A stretch of 64,000 bases of DNA from Nitrospira moscoviensis (GCF_001273775.1 NZ_CP011801.1:3512001-3576000), one strand, 5' to 3'. Shown: positions 1-8,807, counted from the first letter of the stretch. Numbers and translations: made by a program. Notes: generated by a model from the sequence alone, not told the origin.

Positions 1-677
1 GGGTGCCGGGTTGCGGCAAATCCTTGGCCGCCAAGGCCATCGCCCGCGAGTGGCGGCTCCCGCTCCTGAAGCTCGACGCCGGGCGGCTCTTCGACAAGTT
101 CATCGGAGAGTCGGAAAAGAACTTCCGCAAGGCGATCGAGACGGCCGAATCGCTCTCCCCCATCGTTCTGTGGATCGACGAAATCGAAAAGGCCATGGCC
201 GCCGGCGGCGGTACCGGCGAGGCGGACGCCGGCTTGAGCCGCCGGCTCTTCGGCGCCTTGTTGACCTGGCTTCAGGAAAAGAAGCAGGAAGTGTTCGTCG
301 TCGCGACGGCCAACAACCTCTCGACGCTGCCCCCCGAGCTGCTCAGAAAGGGCCGCTTCGATGAAATCTTCTTCGTCGATCTGCCCGACGAGGAGGAACG
401 GCGGGCGATCTGGACCATCCATCTGCGGCTCCGGAAGCAGGACCCCGCCCGGTTCGATCTCGTGAAGATCGTGAGCGCCAGCGACGGGTTCAGCGGCTCC
501 GAAATCGAGCAGGCGGTCGTCGCCGCCCTGTACCGGGCTCTCCATGACAAGACGCCGTTGACGACGGATTTGGTGATTCAGGAACTGACGCACACCGTGC
601 CGCTCTCCGTAACGCGGCATGAGGACATCGACCACCTGCGGACCCTGGCTCAGGGCCGGTTCGTGAACGTCCGGTGA
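1..677 (+). CDS. AAA+ ATPase, C-terminal part (5' truncated by window edge)
   Basis: The frame is open from base 3 and the first visible residues already lie in the Walker A loop (PGCGKS), so the true start is upstream of the window. Walker B is seen as IVLWIDEIEKA, sensor 1 as VATANN, and an arginine-finger region as LLRKGRFDE, followed by the small helical AAA lid. The order and spacing resemble the Ycf46-like/FtsH-like AAA group of stand-alone ATPases. The substrate is unknown. The stop is 4 bases before the next gene, suggesting co-transcription with the lipoprotein that follows. Confidence 0.85.
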   Translation, partial: VPGCGKSLAAKAIAREWRLPLLKLDAGRLFDKFIGESEKNFRKAIETAESLSPIVLWIDEIEKAMAAGGGTGEADAGLSRRLFGALLTWLQEKKQEVFVVATANNLSTLPPELLRKGRFDEIFFVDLPDEEERRAIWTIHLRLRKQDPARFDLVKIVSASDGFSGSEIEQAVVAALYRALHDKTPLTTDLVIQELTHTVPLSVTRHEDIDHLRTLAQGRFVNVR

Positions 678-681
678 AGCC

Positions 682-1350
682 ATGAGGCTCCTCTTCATCC
701 TGGCCATGGTGGCCATTGTGACGCTCGTCGGCTGTACCACGTCGCCGTCCCAACGGGTCCCTCCGCCGGGACCCGCACTCCGCTCCTGCTGCCGGTCCGT
801 CGAAGCCACCCCGAGCCGGACCGCCGTCGTGCGAACCGCCACGAGGCTGGTCGGAGCGAGAACCATCGAGAGCAAGGGCCGGCGCATCGCCTACGATTGT
901 GCCGGCGTGACGCGCGCCATCTATTTGGAACACGGCATCGACCTCTATGAAAGCGGATCGGCCGATCCGAAAGCCAACGGCGTCCGGCTGATTTATGCCC
1001 ACGTGCGCCAACATGGTCGGCTCCACCAAGGTCCGGTCGTCCATCCGGGCGATCTGGTCTTCTTCGACAATACGTGGGACTTCAACGGCGACGGCCAACT
1101 CAACGATCCGCTGACGCATGTGGGGGTGGTGGAGCGGGTGGAGCGCGACGGCACCGTGGTCTTCATCAGCCGCGTCGCCGACGCCGTCGAACGCTATCGG
1201 ATGAATCTGGCGCTGCCGCACGTCCATAAGACGGCGGACGGCCGGGTGCTGAACGACTACATGCGGCGCAAACAGCCGACCGATCCGGAGGAGATGGGCC
1301 ACCTCACCGGAGAGCTGTTCGCGTTTTTCGGAACTAGACTGAGGTCCTAG
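682..1350 (+). CDS. NlpC/P60-like lipoprotein (putative peptidoglycan hydrolase)
   Basis: The 222-residue product opens with a lipoprotein signal ending in the lipobox LVGC. A Cys in YDCAGVTRAIY and a His in LTHVGVVERV have the spacing of the Cys/His pair of NlpC/P60 and CHAP papain-like amidases, and the GDLVFFDN segment is typical of that fold. It probably acts in the outer envelope on peptide stems, but whether it is catalytic cannot be decided from sequence. It follows the AAA gene by only a few bases. Confidence 0.65.
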   Translation: MRLLFILAMVAIVTLVGCTTSPSQRVPPPGPALRSCCRSVEATPSRTAVVRTATRLVGARTIESKGRRIAYDCAGVTRAIYLEHGIDLYESGSADPKANGVRLIYAHVRQHGRLHQGPVVHPGDLVFFDNTWDFNGDGQLNDPLTHVGVVERVERDGTVVFISRVADAVERYRMNLALPHVHKTADGRVLNDYMRRKQPTDPEEMGHLTGELFAFFGTRLRS

Positions 1351-1478
1351 CAAGAGAGGTCCGGCGCCTCGCCGACGGACGCGCGCTTGGTTCTCGGTGA
1401 TCTTCCATACCTCTTCGTCTTCATTCCGGACGGGACGTCCGGCGCAGCGCACCGAGGACAGCACCCAAGGAGGGGGCC

Positions 1479-1640
1479 ATGGGACAGACCGCCGCTTATT
1501 GCAGTGATTGCTACAACAAATCCGCCCGCACGGACGATGCCGCCGTCAAGGCGGCGGAGAGTGAGGGCAAGGTGCCGATGACCAAACAGGGCACGTGCAG
1601 CAAGTGCAACAAGGCCGCGACGGTGGTGTATTACGAGTGA
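1479..1640 (+). CDS. 53-residue Cys4 zinc-ribbon-like protein
   Basis: An ATG at 1479 preceded by a very strong ribosome site (AAGGAGGGGG, 1468-1477) opens a 53-residue frame ending TGA at 1638. It has two CxxC pairs (C8/C11 and C40/C43), the arrangement of a small zinc ribbon. It is too short for ordinary ORF cut-offs. Function is unknown; a metal-binding or redox role is inferred from the cysteines only. The strong SD and the regular cysteine pairs make it likely to be a real gene. Confidence 0.7.
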   Translation: MGQTAAYCSDCYNKSARTDDAAVKAAESEGKVPMTKQGTCSKCNKAATVVYYE

Positions 1641-1703
1641 CCGTCGCCGGTCCGCGGACGATGGAGTGGCGCGGCAGCTCACGGAGGCAGTAGACTGGTC
1701 CTC

Positions 1704-2117
1704 ATGAAGCGATCCGTCTTGCTGCGTGGGGTCGCCGCGAGTCTGGCGATCGCCGCCTGTATACCGGCCGCTCGTCCGGCGTTCGGCGACGCGGCGGTCG
1801 TGCAACACCGGGACGGCACTACCGGCACGATTACTCGCTTGGACGACCATATCGGCATCTATGCCGACGCGCACGGCAACACCAACCCGCTGGCCATCCC
1901 GGATGGAATGGCCGGGCACAGCGATCCTCACGGCAGCATGCCGCCGCCAACCGTCACACCCTTCGGGACACCGGCGCCACCCAACCGCCTCACACCGGCG
2001 CCGCTGCTTCCGTTCAATCCGAATCGACCGCTGATGCCGCCGCCGGCTCTCGCTCCGCCCGCCGCGGCTCCGCCGTCCGGGCTCGGAGCATTCGGGAGCG
2101 GCGGCGCGCCGCGATAG
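1704..2117 (+). CDS. Secreted proline-rich protein of unknown function
   Basis: The 137-residue product has an N-terminal signal peptide (Arg-containing n-region, then an Ala-rich hydrophobic core ending near ARPAFG). A short middle segment is followed by a C-terminal half very rich in Pro and Ala. No enzymatic motif is visible. The Pro-rich tail suggests an extended envelope-spanning or surface-exposed protein. The start at 1704 gives a clean signal peptide. Confidence 0.55.
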   Translation: MKRSVLLRGVAASLAIAACIPAARPAFGDAAVVQHRDGTTGTITRLDDHIGIYADAHGNTNPLAIPDGMAGHSDPHGSMPPPTVTPFGTPAPPNRLTPAPLLPFNPNRPLMPPPALAPPAAAPPSGLGAFGSGGAPR

Positions 2118-2243
2118 GGACGACGTTTTCTCATCCCCCTACAGGCACGACCACGAGATGCCGATACGGAACTATGACGGCACAAGAGGACCTGCTGGTT
2201 ATCCCAGGCCACCATTTTTGAAATGACCTGCTAGAATTGACCT

Positions 2244-2669
2244 ATGGCGATTTCAAGACTTCGCACACAACGAACGAGCCCGCTGAGAGAGACGCTGGCC
2301 AATGTGCGGCAAGGTCTGCTGGGCCTGCACAAGGCGTTGATCGTCGCAGAACAACTCACGTTTGAACGGATCTATGGGCGGGTCGACTCGACCGGACAAC
2401 TGCTCCAACTGGTGATGAACGATCCCTGGTTCACCTGGCTGCATCCTCTGTCGAACATGGTCGTCAGGATCGACGAGTTGTTGGACAGCGACGAAGACGT
2501 CACCGTCGAAGATGTGGCGGTGTTGCTGACCGAAATCCGGGCGTTGATCCGCCCGTCTGAAACAGGGGATGGCTTCGAGCGGAGTTACTACGAGGCGCTC
2601 CAGCGCGCCCCCGATGTCGTCATGGCGCACTGCGAGATGAAGAAACTGCTGACTTTGCCAGCGGTGTAG
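2244..2669 (+). CDS. Conserved hypothetical helical protein
   Basis: This 141-residue, mostly helical cytosolic protein resembles a family seen in many proteobacteria, with a DPWFxWLxPLS core near residues 70-80 and a C-terminal FERSYYEALQ-type segment. No function is established. A TAGAAT hexamer at 2232-2237 lies only six bases before the ATG, so the mRNA may have almost no leader, although no good -35 box was found. It converges with the gene at 2761 and a hairpin lies between the two. Confidence 0.6.
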   Translation: MAISRLRTQRTSPLRETLANVRQGLLGLHKALIVAEQLTFERIYGRVDSTGQLLQLVMNDPWFTWLHPLSNMVVRIDELLDSDEDVTVEDVAVLLTEIRALIRPSETGDGFERSYYEALQRAPDVVMAHCEMKKLLTLPAV

Positions 2670-2705
2670 AGACGCCCTCCACGTTCATCGTTCGCTCCGG
2701 CAATA

Positions 2706-2745
2706 CGCCGGCGGCGGCCCATAGCGGGCCGGCCGCCGGTTTGCG
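2706..2745 (+). terminator. G+C-rich terminator hairpin
   Basis: Inverted arms at 2708-2720 and 2726-2739 pair almost perfectly (one bulged base) around a five-base loop, followed by TTT. The hairpin sits between convergent genes and may work for both. Confidence 0.6.
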
Positions 2746-2760
2746 TTCATACCCGGGGGC

Positions 2761-3078
2761 TCAGTCGTTGCCCTGTTTGCCGCGCGCCTTGTCGCGGCCG
2801 TGCTTGCCGTGTTCCCCGGCCGCCTCGTCGGCGCGATCCAGTCCCCGCTTTTTCCCCTCTCCTTTTCCCCGGCCTTTCATTTTCCCTTTGCCCTTTTTGC
2901 TCTTTCCCTCATCTTTCGTTTCTTTCTGCTCCGGCGCTTTCGGCGCGTCGGACGGCGGCGCCGGAGCGGGAGCCGACGCTTCAGGGACGGGAGCGGGAGC
3001 AGGCGGCTCCTGGGCCCATACACTGGAAAAGGCCAATAAGACCGCCGCAGCAGTCGCGGCTGACACCGGCTTCATCAT
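2761..3078 (-). CDS. Secreted Lys/Gly-rich basic protein
   Basis: The start was set at 3078 because an AGGAGG ribosome site (complement of 3084-3089) lies five bases upstream and gives a clean signal peptide ending at SVWAQ; longer in-frame starts lack both. The mature part is a Pro/Ala segment followed by a Lys/Gly-rich low-complexity tail. No fold or enzyme motif is recognisable. The composition suggests binding to an anionic surface such as nucleic acid, polysaccharide or the envelope, but this is inference. Confidence 0.55.
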   Translation of the reverse strand: MMKPVSAATAAAVLLAFSSVWAQEPPAPAPVPEASAPAPAPPSDAPKAPEQKETKDEGKSKKGKGKMKGRGKGEGKKRGLDRADEAAGEHGKHGRDKARGKQGND

Positions 3079-3254
3079 GCAATCCTCCTGGTTGGTGTGA
3101 GTGGGAAACCGCCGTCCCGGGCGCGGAGCCGTCGAGGCAGCCCGGCTCTCGGCGGCCTGGACCAAGGGCTTTTACACTGGTGGAGCCGTCAACGCAAGAC
3201 GACAAAAAGATTGGCGGAGGAAGGATCGGGACCGCACAGACCCGTCATCGTCGA

Positions 3255-4970
3255 TTACCACCGGCGGCCGGAGGAGAGCAGCGCGAAGGCCTCATCCTCG
3301 GATAGCGGCTTCGCGAAGAAGTAGCCCTGCCCGTACTCACACCCGAGCGACCGCAGGATCGAGCGATGCTCGGCCGTCTCCACTCCTTCGGCGATGACCT
3401 CGCGGCCGAGTTGATGCGCCAGCATGACGATCGTTTTCACGATCGCCAGCGCATCGTCGTCCACGCCCAGTCGCTTCACGAACGACTGATCGATCTTCAG
3501 GAACTTGATCGGCAATTGCTGCAGGTGGCTCAGCGAGGAATAGCCGGTGCCGAAGTCGTCCAGGCAGGCTTCGATCTGTTCGGCCCGCAGCAGCTTGAGC
3601 ACCTCGGTCACTGCGTCCGGGTTGTGCATCATGTCGGACTCGGTGATTTCGATTTTGAGACTGGCGGGATCGGTGCCGGTGTCCGACAAGACCGTCTTGA
3701 TGAAAAGTGCGAGATCCGGCTGCGCAAACTGGTGGACCGAGCAGTTGATGCTCATGGTGAGGGGGCGCAGGTACGGAAACTTTCCGTGCCAGATGTTCAA
3801 CCGCCGGCAGGCTTCGCGGAAAATCCACTCGCCGATGACGTTGACCAGCCCCAGCTCCGCCGCCATGGCGAGGAATCCGCCCGGCCCCATGACGCCGTAT
3901 TCGGGATGCCGCCAGCGGAGCAAGGCTTCGAACCCCGCGACCGCACCGCTCTCGAGCGCGACGATAGGCTGATAATCGAGTTGAAACTCGTTGCGCGCGA
4001 CCGCCTGCCGAAGATCGGCCTCCAGCCGCAGGCGCGCCATAGCGTGCTCATGCATGGCCTTGTCGAAGATCACGAACCCGGCCCGCCCCAGCGCCTTCGC
4101 TTGGTGCATCGCCGTCATGGCATCGCGCAGCACCGCTTCACTGGACTGGTAGCCGGTATGGGAGGAGGCGATACCCATGCTGACCGTCAGAAACACTTGG
4201 CGCCCTTCGAGCGTGAACGGCGTGGAGAACTCGCGTTGCAGCCGCTCGGCGACGCGGGTGGCGTTGGCGGGGGCTTTCAGATCGTCCAGCAGAAACGCGA
4301 ACTCATCCCCTTCGATGCGGGCCACCGTATCGGCGGAGCGCACGCGCCGGAGAAGCCGCTGGCTGACTTCGATGAGCAAGCGATCAGCCGCCGACGGCCC
4401 CAAGCTGTCGTGAATAACGCGGAAGCCGTCGAGGTTCATGTAGAGCACGGCGAAGGAATGGGCCGTCTGCCGCCGGCTCTGCAAGAAGACGCGCTCCAAC
4501 CGGTCGAGGAACAGGGCGCGGTTCGGCAGGCCCGTGAGGGAATCGTGGAAGGTCTCCAGAAACAGCCGCTGCTCGGCCTGGCGCTTTTCTTCCACCAGCC
4601 GTTTTCGTTCCAATGCCTGGCTCACCGCATGTCCCAGCCGCGCCAGGCGATCTTTTAGCAGATAATCGGCGGCACCCGCCTTCATGCACTCTACGGCCAT
4701 GTCCTCGCCGATACAGCCGGATACAATGATGAAGGGCAGATCGAGCCCTCGTTCCCGAAGCAACTGCAACGCCTCGCGGGCCGTGAACTGCGGCATGGAA
4801 TAATCCGACAGGATGAAGTCGGGCGGCTGTTCTAGTTCCTGGAGGTAGGCGGCTTTGGTATCGACCCGCCGATAGTGGGGATCGAACCCCGCCTCCCGAA
4901 GCGTTTCGATCATCAACTCCGCGTCGGGGGGAGAATCTTCGAGCAGGAGGAGGTTCAGTTTCGTCGGCAT
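3255..4970 (-). CDS. REC-GGDEF-EAL response regulator (c-di-GMP metabolism)
   Basis: Three domains occur in order. A receiver domain (residues about 5-125) has its phosphoacceptor Asp in ILSDYSMP. A GGDEF domain (about 135-300) has a signature reading RIEGDEF, so the first Gly is Glu. A complete EAL domain (about 315-565) has EALLRW, a metal-ligand Asn in MSINCS, DDFGTGYSSL and IAEGVE. The EAL residues needed for c-di-GMP hydrolysis are all present, whereas the altered GGDEF loop makes cyclase activity doubtful. The likely role is phosphorylation-gated c-di-GMP breakdown. No partner kinase is adjacent. Confidence 0.9.
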   Translation of the reverse strand: MPTKLNLLLLEDSPPDAELMIETLREAGFDPHYRRVDTKAAYLQELEQPPDFILSDYSMPQFTAREALQLLRERGLDLPFIIVSGCIGEDMAVECMKAGAADYLLKDRLARLGHAVSQALERKRLVEEKRQAEQRLFLETFHDSLTGLPNRALFLDRLERVFLQSRRQTAHSFAVLYMNLDGFRVIHDSLGPSAADRLLIEVSQRLLRRVRSADTVARIEGDEFAFLLDDLKAPANATRVAERLQREFSTPFTLEGRQVFLTVSMGIASSHTGYQSSEAVLRDAMTAMHQAKALGRAGFVIFDKAMHEHAMARLRLEADLRQAVARNEFQLDYQPIVALESGAVAGFEALLRWRHPEYGVMGPGGFLAMAAELGLVNVIGEWIFREACRRLNIWHGKFPYLRPLTMSINCSVHQFAQPDLALFIKTVLSDTGTDPASLKIEITESDMMHNPDAVTEVLKLLRAEQIEACLDDFGTGYSSLSHLQQLPIKFLKIDQSFVKRLGVDDDALAIVKTIVMLAHQLGREVIAEGVETAEHRSILRSLGCEYGQGYFFAKPLSEDEAFALLSSGRRW

Positions 4971-5152
4971 CGTCGTTCGGGGGTTACCGCAATAGGCTGA
5001 CCCTTCCCTTCTTCATCCTCGAACGAGACGGTGTGATGGTTACTGCCGAAGTATAGGACGCAGGTCCCGGCAGGCCAACTAAATGTTAAGAATCCGACAG
5101 GGAAGGATGGCTGCGATGAGAAGCGGGTGCGGCGGCGACGGGACGGACCGGA

Positions 5153-6031
5153 TCAGGACTCCTGTTTTTCTTCGGAACCGGCCGGCTTGTCGGTCAAGTG
5201 CGTGGGCGGTGGGGTCCATTCGACCGATGCAGCCGTATAAGGAACAAAGACCGGCTGCAGAATTTTTTGGCCATCCGGCGAGATTGCAAATTTGATGAAG
5301 GCGTCGGTCAACGGATCCGGCTGAGGTGCACTGAGTATCAGCACCGGCCGGCGCAATTTGTAGGCTCCGCTCTTGACGGTGGGCTGTCCCGGTTCCACCT
5401 TATCGACGGTCAGGATGCGGATGGGGATGCCGTCTTCCTGAGCTTTGAGGGCGGCGGCTAAGGACAGATAGCTGATCGCGCGGTCTCGACCCGACACGGC
5501 GCGCAGAGCCTTTTCGTCCGTCCGGACCGCTTTGCCGGAGGCCTGAAAACGCCCTCCGATGCCCAACGACGCTTCCAACCCGGCATGAACGTTGTCCTCG
5601 GGCGCTCGAGGCAGCACTTCCACCGGCTGATCGCCGCCGTCGAGATCAGACCACCTTGTGATCTTACCGGTGAACAAATCCTGCACCTGCTCCGTCGTGA
5701 CTTCACTCACCGGATTGGCGAAATTGACGATGACCGCAATGCCTTCCCATGCAATCGGCGTGGCTTTGAGCGCCGGATCCGGCCGATCCGTCACCGCCGC
5801 CTGAGCCTCGCCGGCCTTTACCAACTCCACCGCCTTCACCGTGCGGTCCCACCGGAAGTCGATCGCAGTGCCGGGATGCGCCTTTTCAAACGCCCGCCCG
5901 AGGTCCTGCATCACCGGTAGCTCCGGACCATATCCGGCTACGACAATGCGGCCGGTCAAACCGGCGACGGACGGGGCGGCGGCCAGGAGCACGAAGAGCA
6001 CGGAAGCAGACAGAGCTTGGAGTCGTCCCAT
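5153..6031 (-). CDS. PstS-like periplasmic phosphate/oxyanion-binding protein
   Basis: The start at 6031 was chosen because a GAGGT ribosome site sits five bases upstream and the protein then begins with a compact signal peptide ending near APSVAG. The rest matches the PBP-like fold of phosphate-binding proteins: a GYGPELPV opening, a central FANPVSEVTTEQVQDLF segment typical of the PstS/PstS-like group, and a helix near YLSLAAALKA. No Pst permease genes are adjacent, so it may be an orphan sensor or high-affinity binder. The ligand is unproven. Confidence 0.75.
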   Translation of the reverse strand: MGRLQALSASVLFVLLAAAPSVAGLTGRIVVAGYGPELPVMQDLGRAFEKAHPGTAIDFRWDRTVKAVELVKAGEAQAAVTDRPDPALKATPIAWEGIAVIVNFANPVSEVTTEQVQDLFTGKITRWSDLDGGDQPVEVLPRAPEDNVHAGLEASLGIGGRFQASGKAVRTDEKALRAVSGRDRAISYLSLAAALKAQEDGIPIRILTVDKVEPGQPTVKSGAYKLRRPVLILSAPQPDPLTDAFIKFAISPDGQKILQPVFVPYTAASVEWTPPPTHLTDKPAGSEEKQES

Positions 6032-6114
6032 ACGGCACCTCATGAGAACAGTGTACTCGATGCAGCGCATGTTTGCTTAGAGCCCCAGGAACGGTAGAAG
6101 GATTCGACGGGCGG

Positions 6115-6420
6115 CTACGCAATCTGGCTGCAAGGCCAGCTAAAGACACGCAGGGAGGGTTTTTCCCAGCCGGGATGGTGCGCATGTTCGTCGTACCAAG
6201 CTTTGACGGCCGCGGCGACGCGATCGCGCGCCGGGTCATCGAGCGCCGCTAGAATCACGGAATTGGTGCCGGGATAGAACGAGAGGCCTTCTGCCGGGCC
6301 GGTCTCGCCATACCCCACCGTCTCGTTCACTTCCGTAAAGGCATGGACCTGGCAGCGGTGGAGCATCTCATGCACCCGCTCCCTCAATGACGAGCGAAAG
6401 ATCAGCATCACCATCTGCAT
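6115..6420 (-). CDS. PII-like small regulatory protein
   Basis: A 101-residue protein beginning with a short beta strand (MVMLIF), a helix, and an FTEVNETVGYGETG segment that resembles the PII/PII-like ferredoxin-like fold around the T-loop base. The uridylylation Tyr loop of classical GlnB is not evident, so it is likely a PII-like rather than a canonical nitrogen sensor. It lies 10 bases after the DUF5069 gene on the same strand. The assignment rests on pattern similarity only. Confidence 0.45.
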   Translation of the reverse strand: MQMVMLIFRSSLRERVHEMLHRCQVHAFTEVNETVGYGETGPAEGLSFYPGTNSVILAALDDPARDRVAAAVKAWYDEHAHHPGWEKPSLRVFSWPCSQIA

Positions 6421-6430
6421 CGCACGACCT

Positions 6431-6871
6431 TTAAGGCTGAAGCCGTCCTTCGTCTAACTCAATCACATCCGCCCAAGTCGTCACCACGGGCAGAGCACTG
6501 ACCGGCACGCCGCGCTTCGTCGCAATCTCTTGCAGCCGCCCCCGAAACCGCTGCCGCGCGGCATCGTCTTTCGGCTCAGACTTCAGCAGATTGCGCGAAA
6601 AGAGGCGGATCTCCGCGTCAGTCACCGGCTTCCCGTTGGCTTTCACCCAGGCCAGCAACTCTTCATCCGTCCCGCCGGCTAGCACCCGCTGCTCGAAAAC
6701 CTGCGCGTCAATCCCCAGAAACTCGATGAGATACTTATCGAAGCCGGTCGTGATGTAGTTGTAGTCCTGAATGTGGCCCGCATGGCGCAGCCTGATCTTG
6801 TCGATGAACCGCCCGAGATGCGCGATGCCGCCGAGGAGGGCTTTGGGACTGCGGGGATACGGTTGATCCAT
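6431..6871 (-). CDS. DUF5069 family protein
   Basis: This 146-residue protein begins with the family hallmark YPRSPKALLGGIAHLGRFIDKIR and continues with a FLGIDAQVFEQ segment, as in DUF5069 proteins of many bacteria. The function of the family is not established. It is transcribed with the PII-like gene and lies downstream of VapC on the same strand. Confidence 0.75.
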   Translation of the reverse strand: MDQPYPRSPKALLGGIAHLGRFIDKIRLRHAGHIQDYNYITTGFDKYLIEFLGIDAQVFEQRVLAGGTDEELLAWVKANGKPVTDAEIRLFSRNLLKSEPKDDAARQRFRGRLQEIATKRGVPVSALPVVTTWADVIELDEGRLQP

Positions 6872-6883
6872 GAGTCATGTCCT

Positions 6884-7279
6884 CTACGGGTGCACCACAT
6901 TCAGACCAAGGACTTCTTCAAACGCATCGTAGTCACGATCGTTGTGAAGCAAAGCATAGCCTTCGGCAAGACAAAATGTTGCGATAAGACAGTCGATCGT
7001 TCTGCGAACCGTCCACCCAGCAACACGAAGCCGGCGGTAGTTGGCCGCTGCTTCGATCGCCAGTTCCACTGTTCCGGTTTCAAAAATCTCAAGCCGCAGA
7101 AGCTCCTCTTGAACCATCCGGAACATGCTGTTTGTGGTAACACCCTGTAACGCTTCACACAGGATCAAGTCGGTGAGGCCGAATCGTTCCTTCGTCAGCC
7201 GAGATTCAAGCCAGTCGACCTGAGCACTGCGCGTTCCACGGAAGTAATCCACCCACACCGTGGTATCGACAATGATCAC
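6884..7279 (-). CDS. vapC: VapC-type PIN-domain toxin ribonuclease
   Basis: The 131-residue PIN domain has the acidic residues expected for Mg-dependent RNase activity: D5 in VDTTVWVDYF, E42, D96 in TIDCLIA, and D114/D116 in NDRDYDAF. It is the toxin half of a type II pair. Its ATG overlaps the stop of the upstream antitoxin by four bases (ATGA), giving translational coupling. The family cleaves tRNA or rRNA; the target here is unknown. Confidence 0.9.
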   Translation of the reverse strand: MIIVDTTVWVDYFRGTRSAQVDWLESRLTKERFGLTDLILCEALQGVTTNSMFRMVQEELLRLEIFETGTVELAIEAAANYRRLRVAGWTVRRTIDCLIATFCLAEGYALLHNDRDYDAFEEVLGLNVVHP

Positions 7280-7485
7280 GAGGCGGCCCGAATCCGGCTT
7301 TCACGCGTCACATTGAGGTCGCCCTCCCACTCGATTTTCCCGCGCAAGCGCCGAATGCCTTCTTGGCCTTTGACCTTGATAAGTAGGCGAAGCCCCTGCT
7401 CAACGACCGCCTTCTTCGTCGAGAGGCCTGTCGCCTTCATCGCCTCTCGCATAAGGTTGTTGTCGATCACTATGTTGGTCGGCAT
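7276..7485 (-). CDS. vapB: VapB-type antitoxin
   Basis: This 69-residue protein has an N-terminal ribbon-helix-helix-like segment (TNIVIDNNLMREAMKAT) and an acidic/aromatic C-terminal tail suited to blocking VapC. It resembles the DUF2191 type of VapB. The ATG at 7485 has a GGAGG ribosome site just upstream. It is the first gene of the pair and is expected to autorepress through the inverted repeat just upstream. Confidence 0.85.
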   Translation of the reverse strand: MPTNIVIDNNLMREAMKATGLSTKKAVVEQGLRLLIKVKGQEGIRRLRGKIEWEGDLNVTRESRIRAAS

Positions 7486-7499
7486 AAGATCCTCCAGCT

Positions 7500-7528
7500 G
7501 TGTGTATAGCCACGATGATAATACACAC
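7500..7528 (-). promoter_or_regulatory. Probable VapBC operator and promoter
   Basis: Perfect 8-base inverted arms, GTGTGTAT (7500-7507) and ATACACAC (7521-7528), flank a 13-base spacer that includes part of a TATTAT-like -10 box on the minus strand. The site lies 15 bases before vapB, the usual place for an autoregulatory VapBC operator. Confidence 0.6.
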
Positions 7529-7533
7529 CAAGA

Positions 7534-8328
7534 CTAGGATGCGCAAGAACATGAGTCAGCAAGGTGGAAGGTCTTGAGATCAGCGGCGTAGCGGGCTGCA
7601 CCGAGTAATTCGTTGAGCCTGCCCGCATTGGCCGGCGCGTGGCCGTCGGCGTCGTTGTTGAAGTAGGCGTACGTATCGACGCCCTGCCGCGCCAGCCCCT
7701 CGATGAACCGCGCTTCTTCCATAAGCTCGTCGTCTCGATAACAAGGCGCTTCGCGCGGCGCGCGGCCGTGGTACCGCAGATAGGCAAAGTCCGCCGTCAC
7801 GACGTTATGGCGCGGCCGGCTGGCGCTGTCGGCGATGCAGAGCGCGGCGTGATAGTTCCTCAGCAGGCGATAGGTGTCCTCGGCGAACCACGAGACATGG
7901 CGAAACTCGAAGGCGAGGCGGACGGACTGCGACATGCGCTTCGTCAGTTCGAGGAACGCTTCAAGGCGGCTCAAGTTCTGCCCAAACGACGGCGGGAGTT
8001 GAAGGAGAATCGGGCCTAACCGCTGCCCAAGAATGCAGGCGCCTTGGACAAAGCTGCGCCAGGATTCTTCCACCTGTCCAAGCCGGCCCATATGCGTGAT
8101 GATCCGATTCGCCTTGAGGGCAAAGAGAAAATGCGGCGGGACGAGACCAGCCCAGCGGCGATACGTGGCGTCTGAGGGGACGTGGTAGTAGGAGTAATTG
8201 ACTTCGGTGGTGGCAAACCGCTCGGCGTAGAAGCTCAGGCGTTGCTTGTCCGGAAGATTGTCAGGATAAAACCGCCCCTTCCAACTTCCGTAGACCCATC
8301 CCGACGTGCCGATGAAGACGCGCGCCAT
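7534..8328 (-). CDS. DUF72 TIM-barrel family protein
   Basis: The 264-residue protein opens with VFIGTSGWVYGSWKGRFYP and continues with FATTEVNYSYYHVPS and YLRYHGR, the landmarks of DUF72 (YecE-like) proteins. The family has a TIM-barrel-like fold, and its biochemical role is not settled. Its stop lies shortly before the vapBC promoter region on the same strand. The segment 8329-8462 between this gene and HepT holds nothing I can identify. Confidence 0.85.
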   Translation of the reverse strand: MARVFIGTSGWVYGSWKGRFYPDNLPDKQRLSFYAERFATTEVNYSYYHVPSDATYRRWAGLVPPHFLFALKANRIITHMGRLGQVEESWRSFVQGACILGQRLGPILLQLPPSFGQNLSRLEAFLELTKRMSQSVRLAFEFRHVSWFAEDTYRLLRNYHAALCIADSASRPRHNVVTADFAYLRYHGRAPREAPCYRDDELMEEARFIEGLARQGVDTYAYFNNDADGHAPANAGRLNELLGAARYAADLKTFHLADSCSCAS

Positions 8329-8462
8329 GCGTCATTGTACAGCGCGATAGGAGGTCAGTATCAGCGGGCCGTTCCGTCGCCTAGAAAAGACTCCCGGTAC
8401 GCTTTCTTGCTCTACAGCAGGTGAGAAGCCTGGTGTGCCGCGTCCTTCTCAAAACCCTATGG

Positions 8463-8807
8463 TTAGGCCTGTTGTGAATCAATGATCCGCTGGATGCTAC
8501 GTTTCAGTCCTGGAACTTTCTCGTACACCACGTCCCATACAAGCTGATAATCCACCCCAAAGTAACCGTGGATCAGGCGGTCGCGCATCTGAGCAATCGG
8601 ACGCCACTCAACCTCGGGATGCGACGCCCGGAACTCCTCGGGCAAGTTCTTCACAGCTTCGCCGATAATCTCCAAGCTGCGCACGAACGCACGCCGCAAC
8701 GTCTCATCCGCTGCGAAACGCTCATAGGTTAGCGTCTGACTTTGATCGAGGAGGTACTCGACTTCCACGAGAATATGCCGCAGATAGTCACGCGGCTCGA
8801 AGGACAT
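8463..8807 (-). CDS. hepT: HepT-type toxin (HEPN ribonuclease)
   Basis: The start at 8807 (MSFEPRDYL) was chosen because longer in-frame starts only read through the upstream mntA gene. The 114-residue HEPN protein contains the RX4HXY motif as R75...H80-G-Y82 (RDRLIHGYF), the RNase active site and also the known target of AMPylation by MntA. It overlaps the end of mntA by 20 bases. Known family: HepT cleaves RNA and is neutralised by oligo-AMPylation on the motif tyrosine. Confidence 0.88.
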   Translation of the reverse strand: MSFEPRDYLRHILVEVEYLLDQSQTLTYERFAADETLRRAFVRSLEIIGEAVKNLPEEFRASHPEVEWRPIAQMRDRLIHGYFGVDYQLVWDVVYEKVPGLKRSIQRIIDSQQA

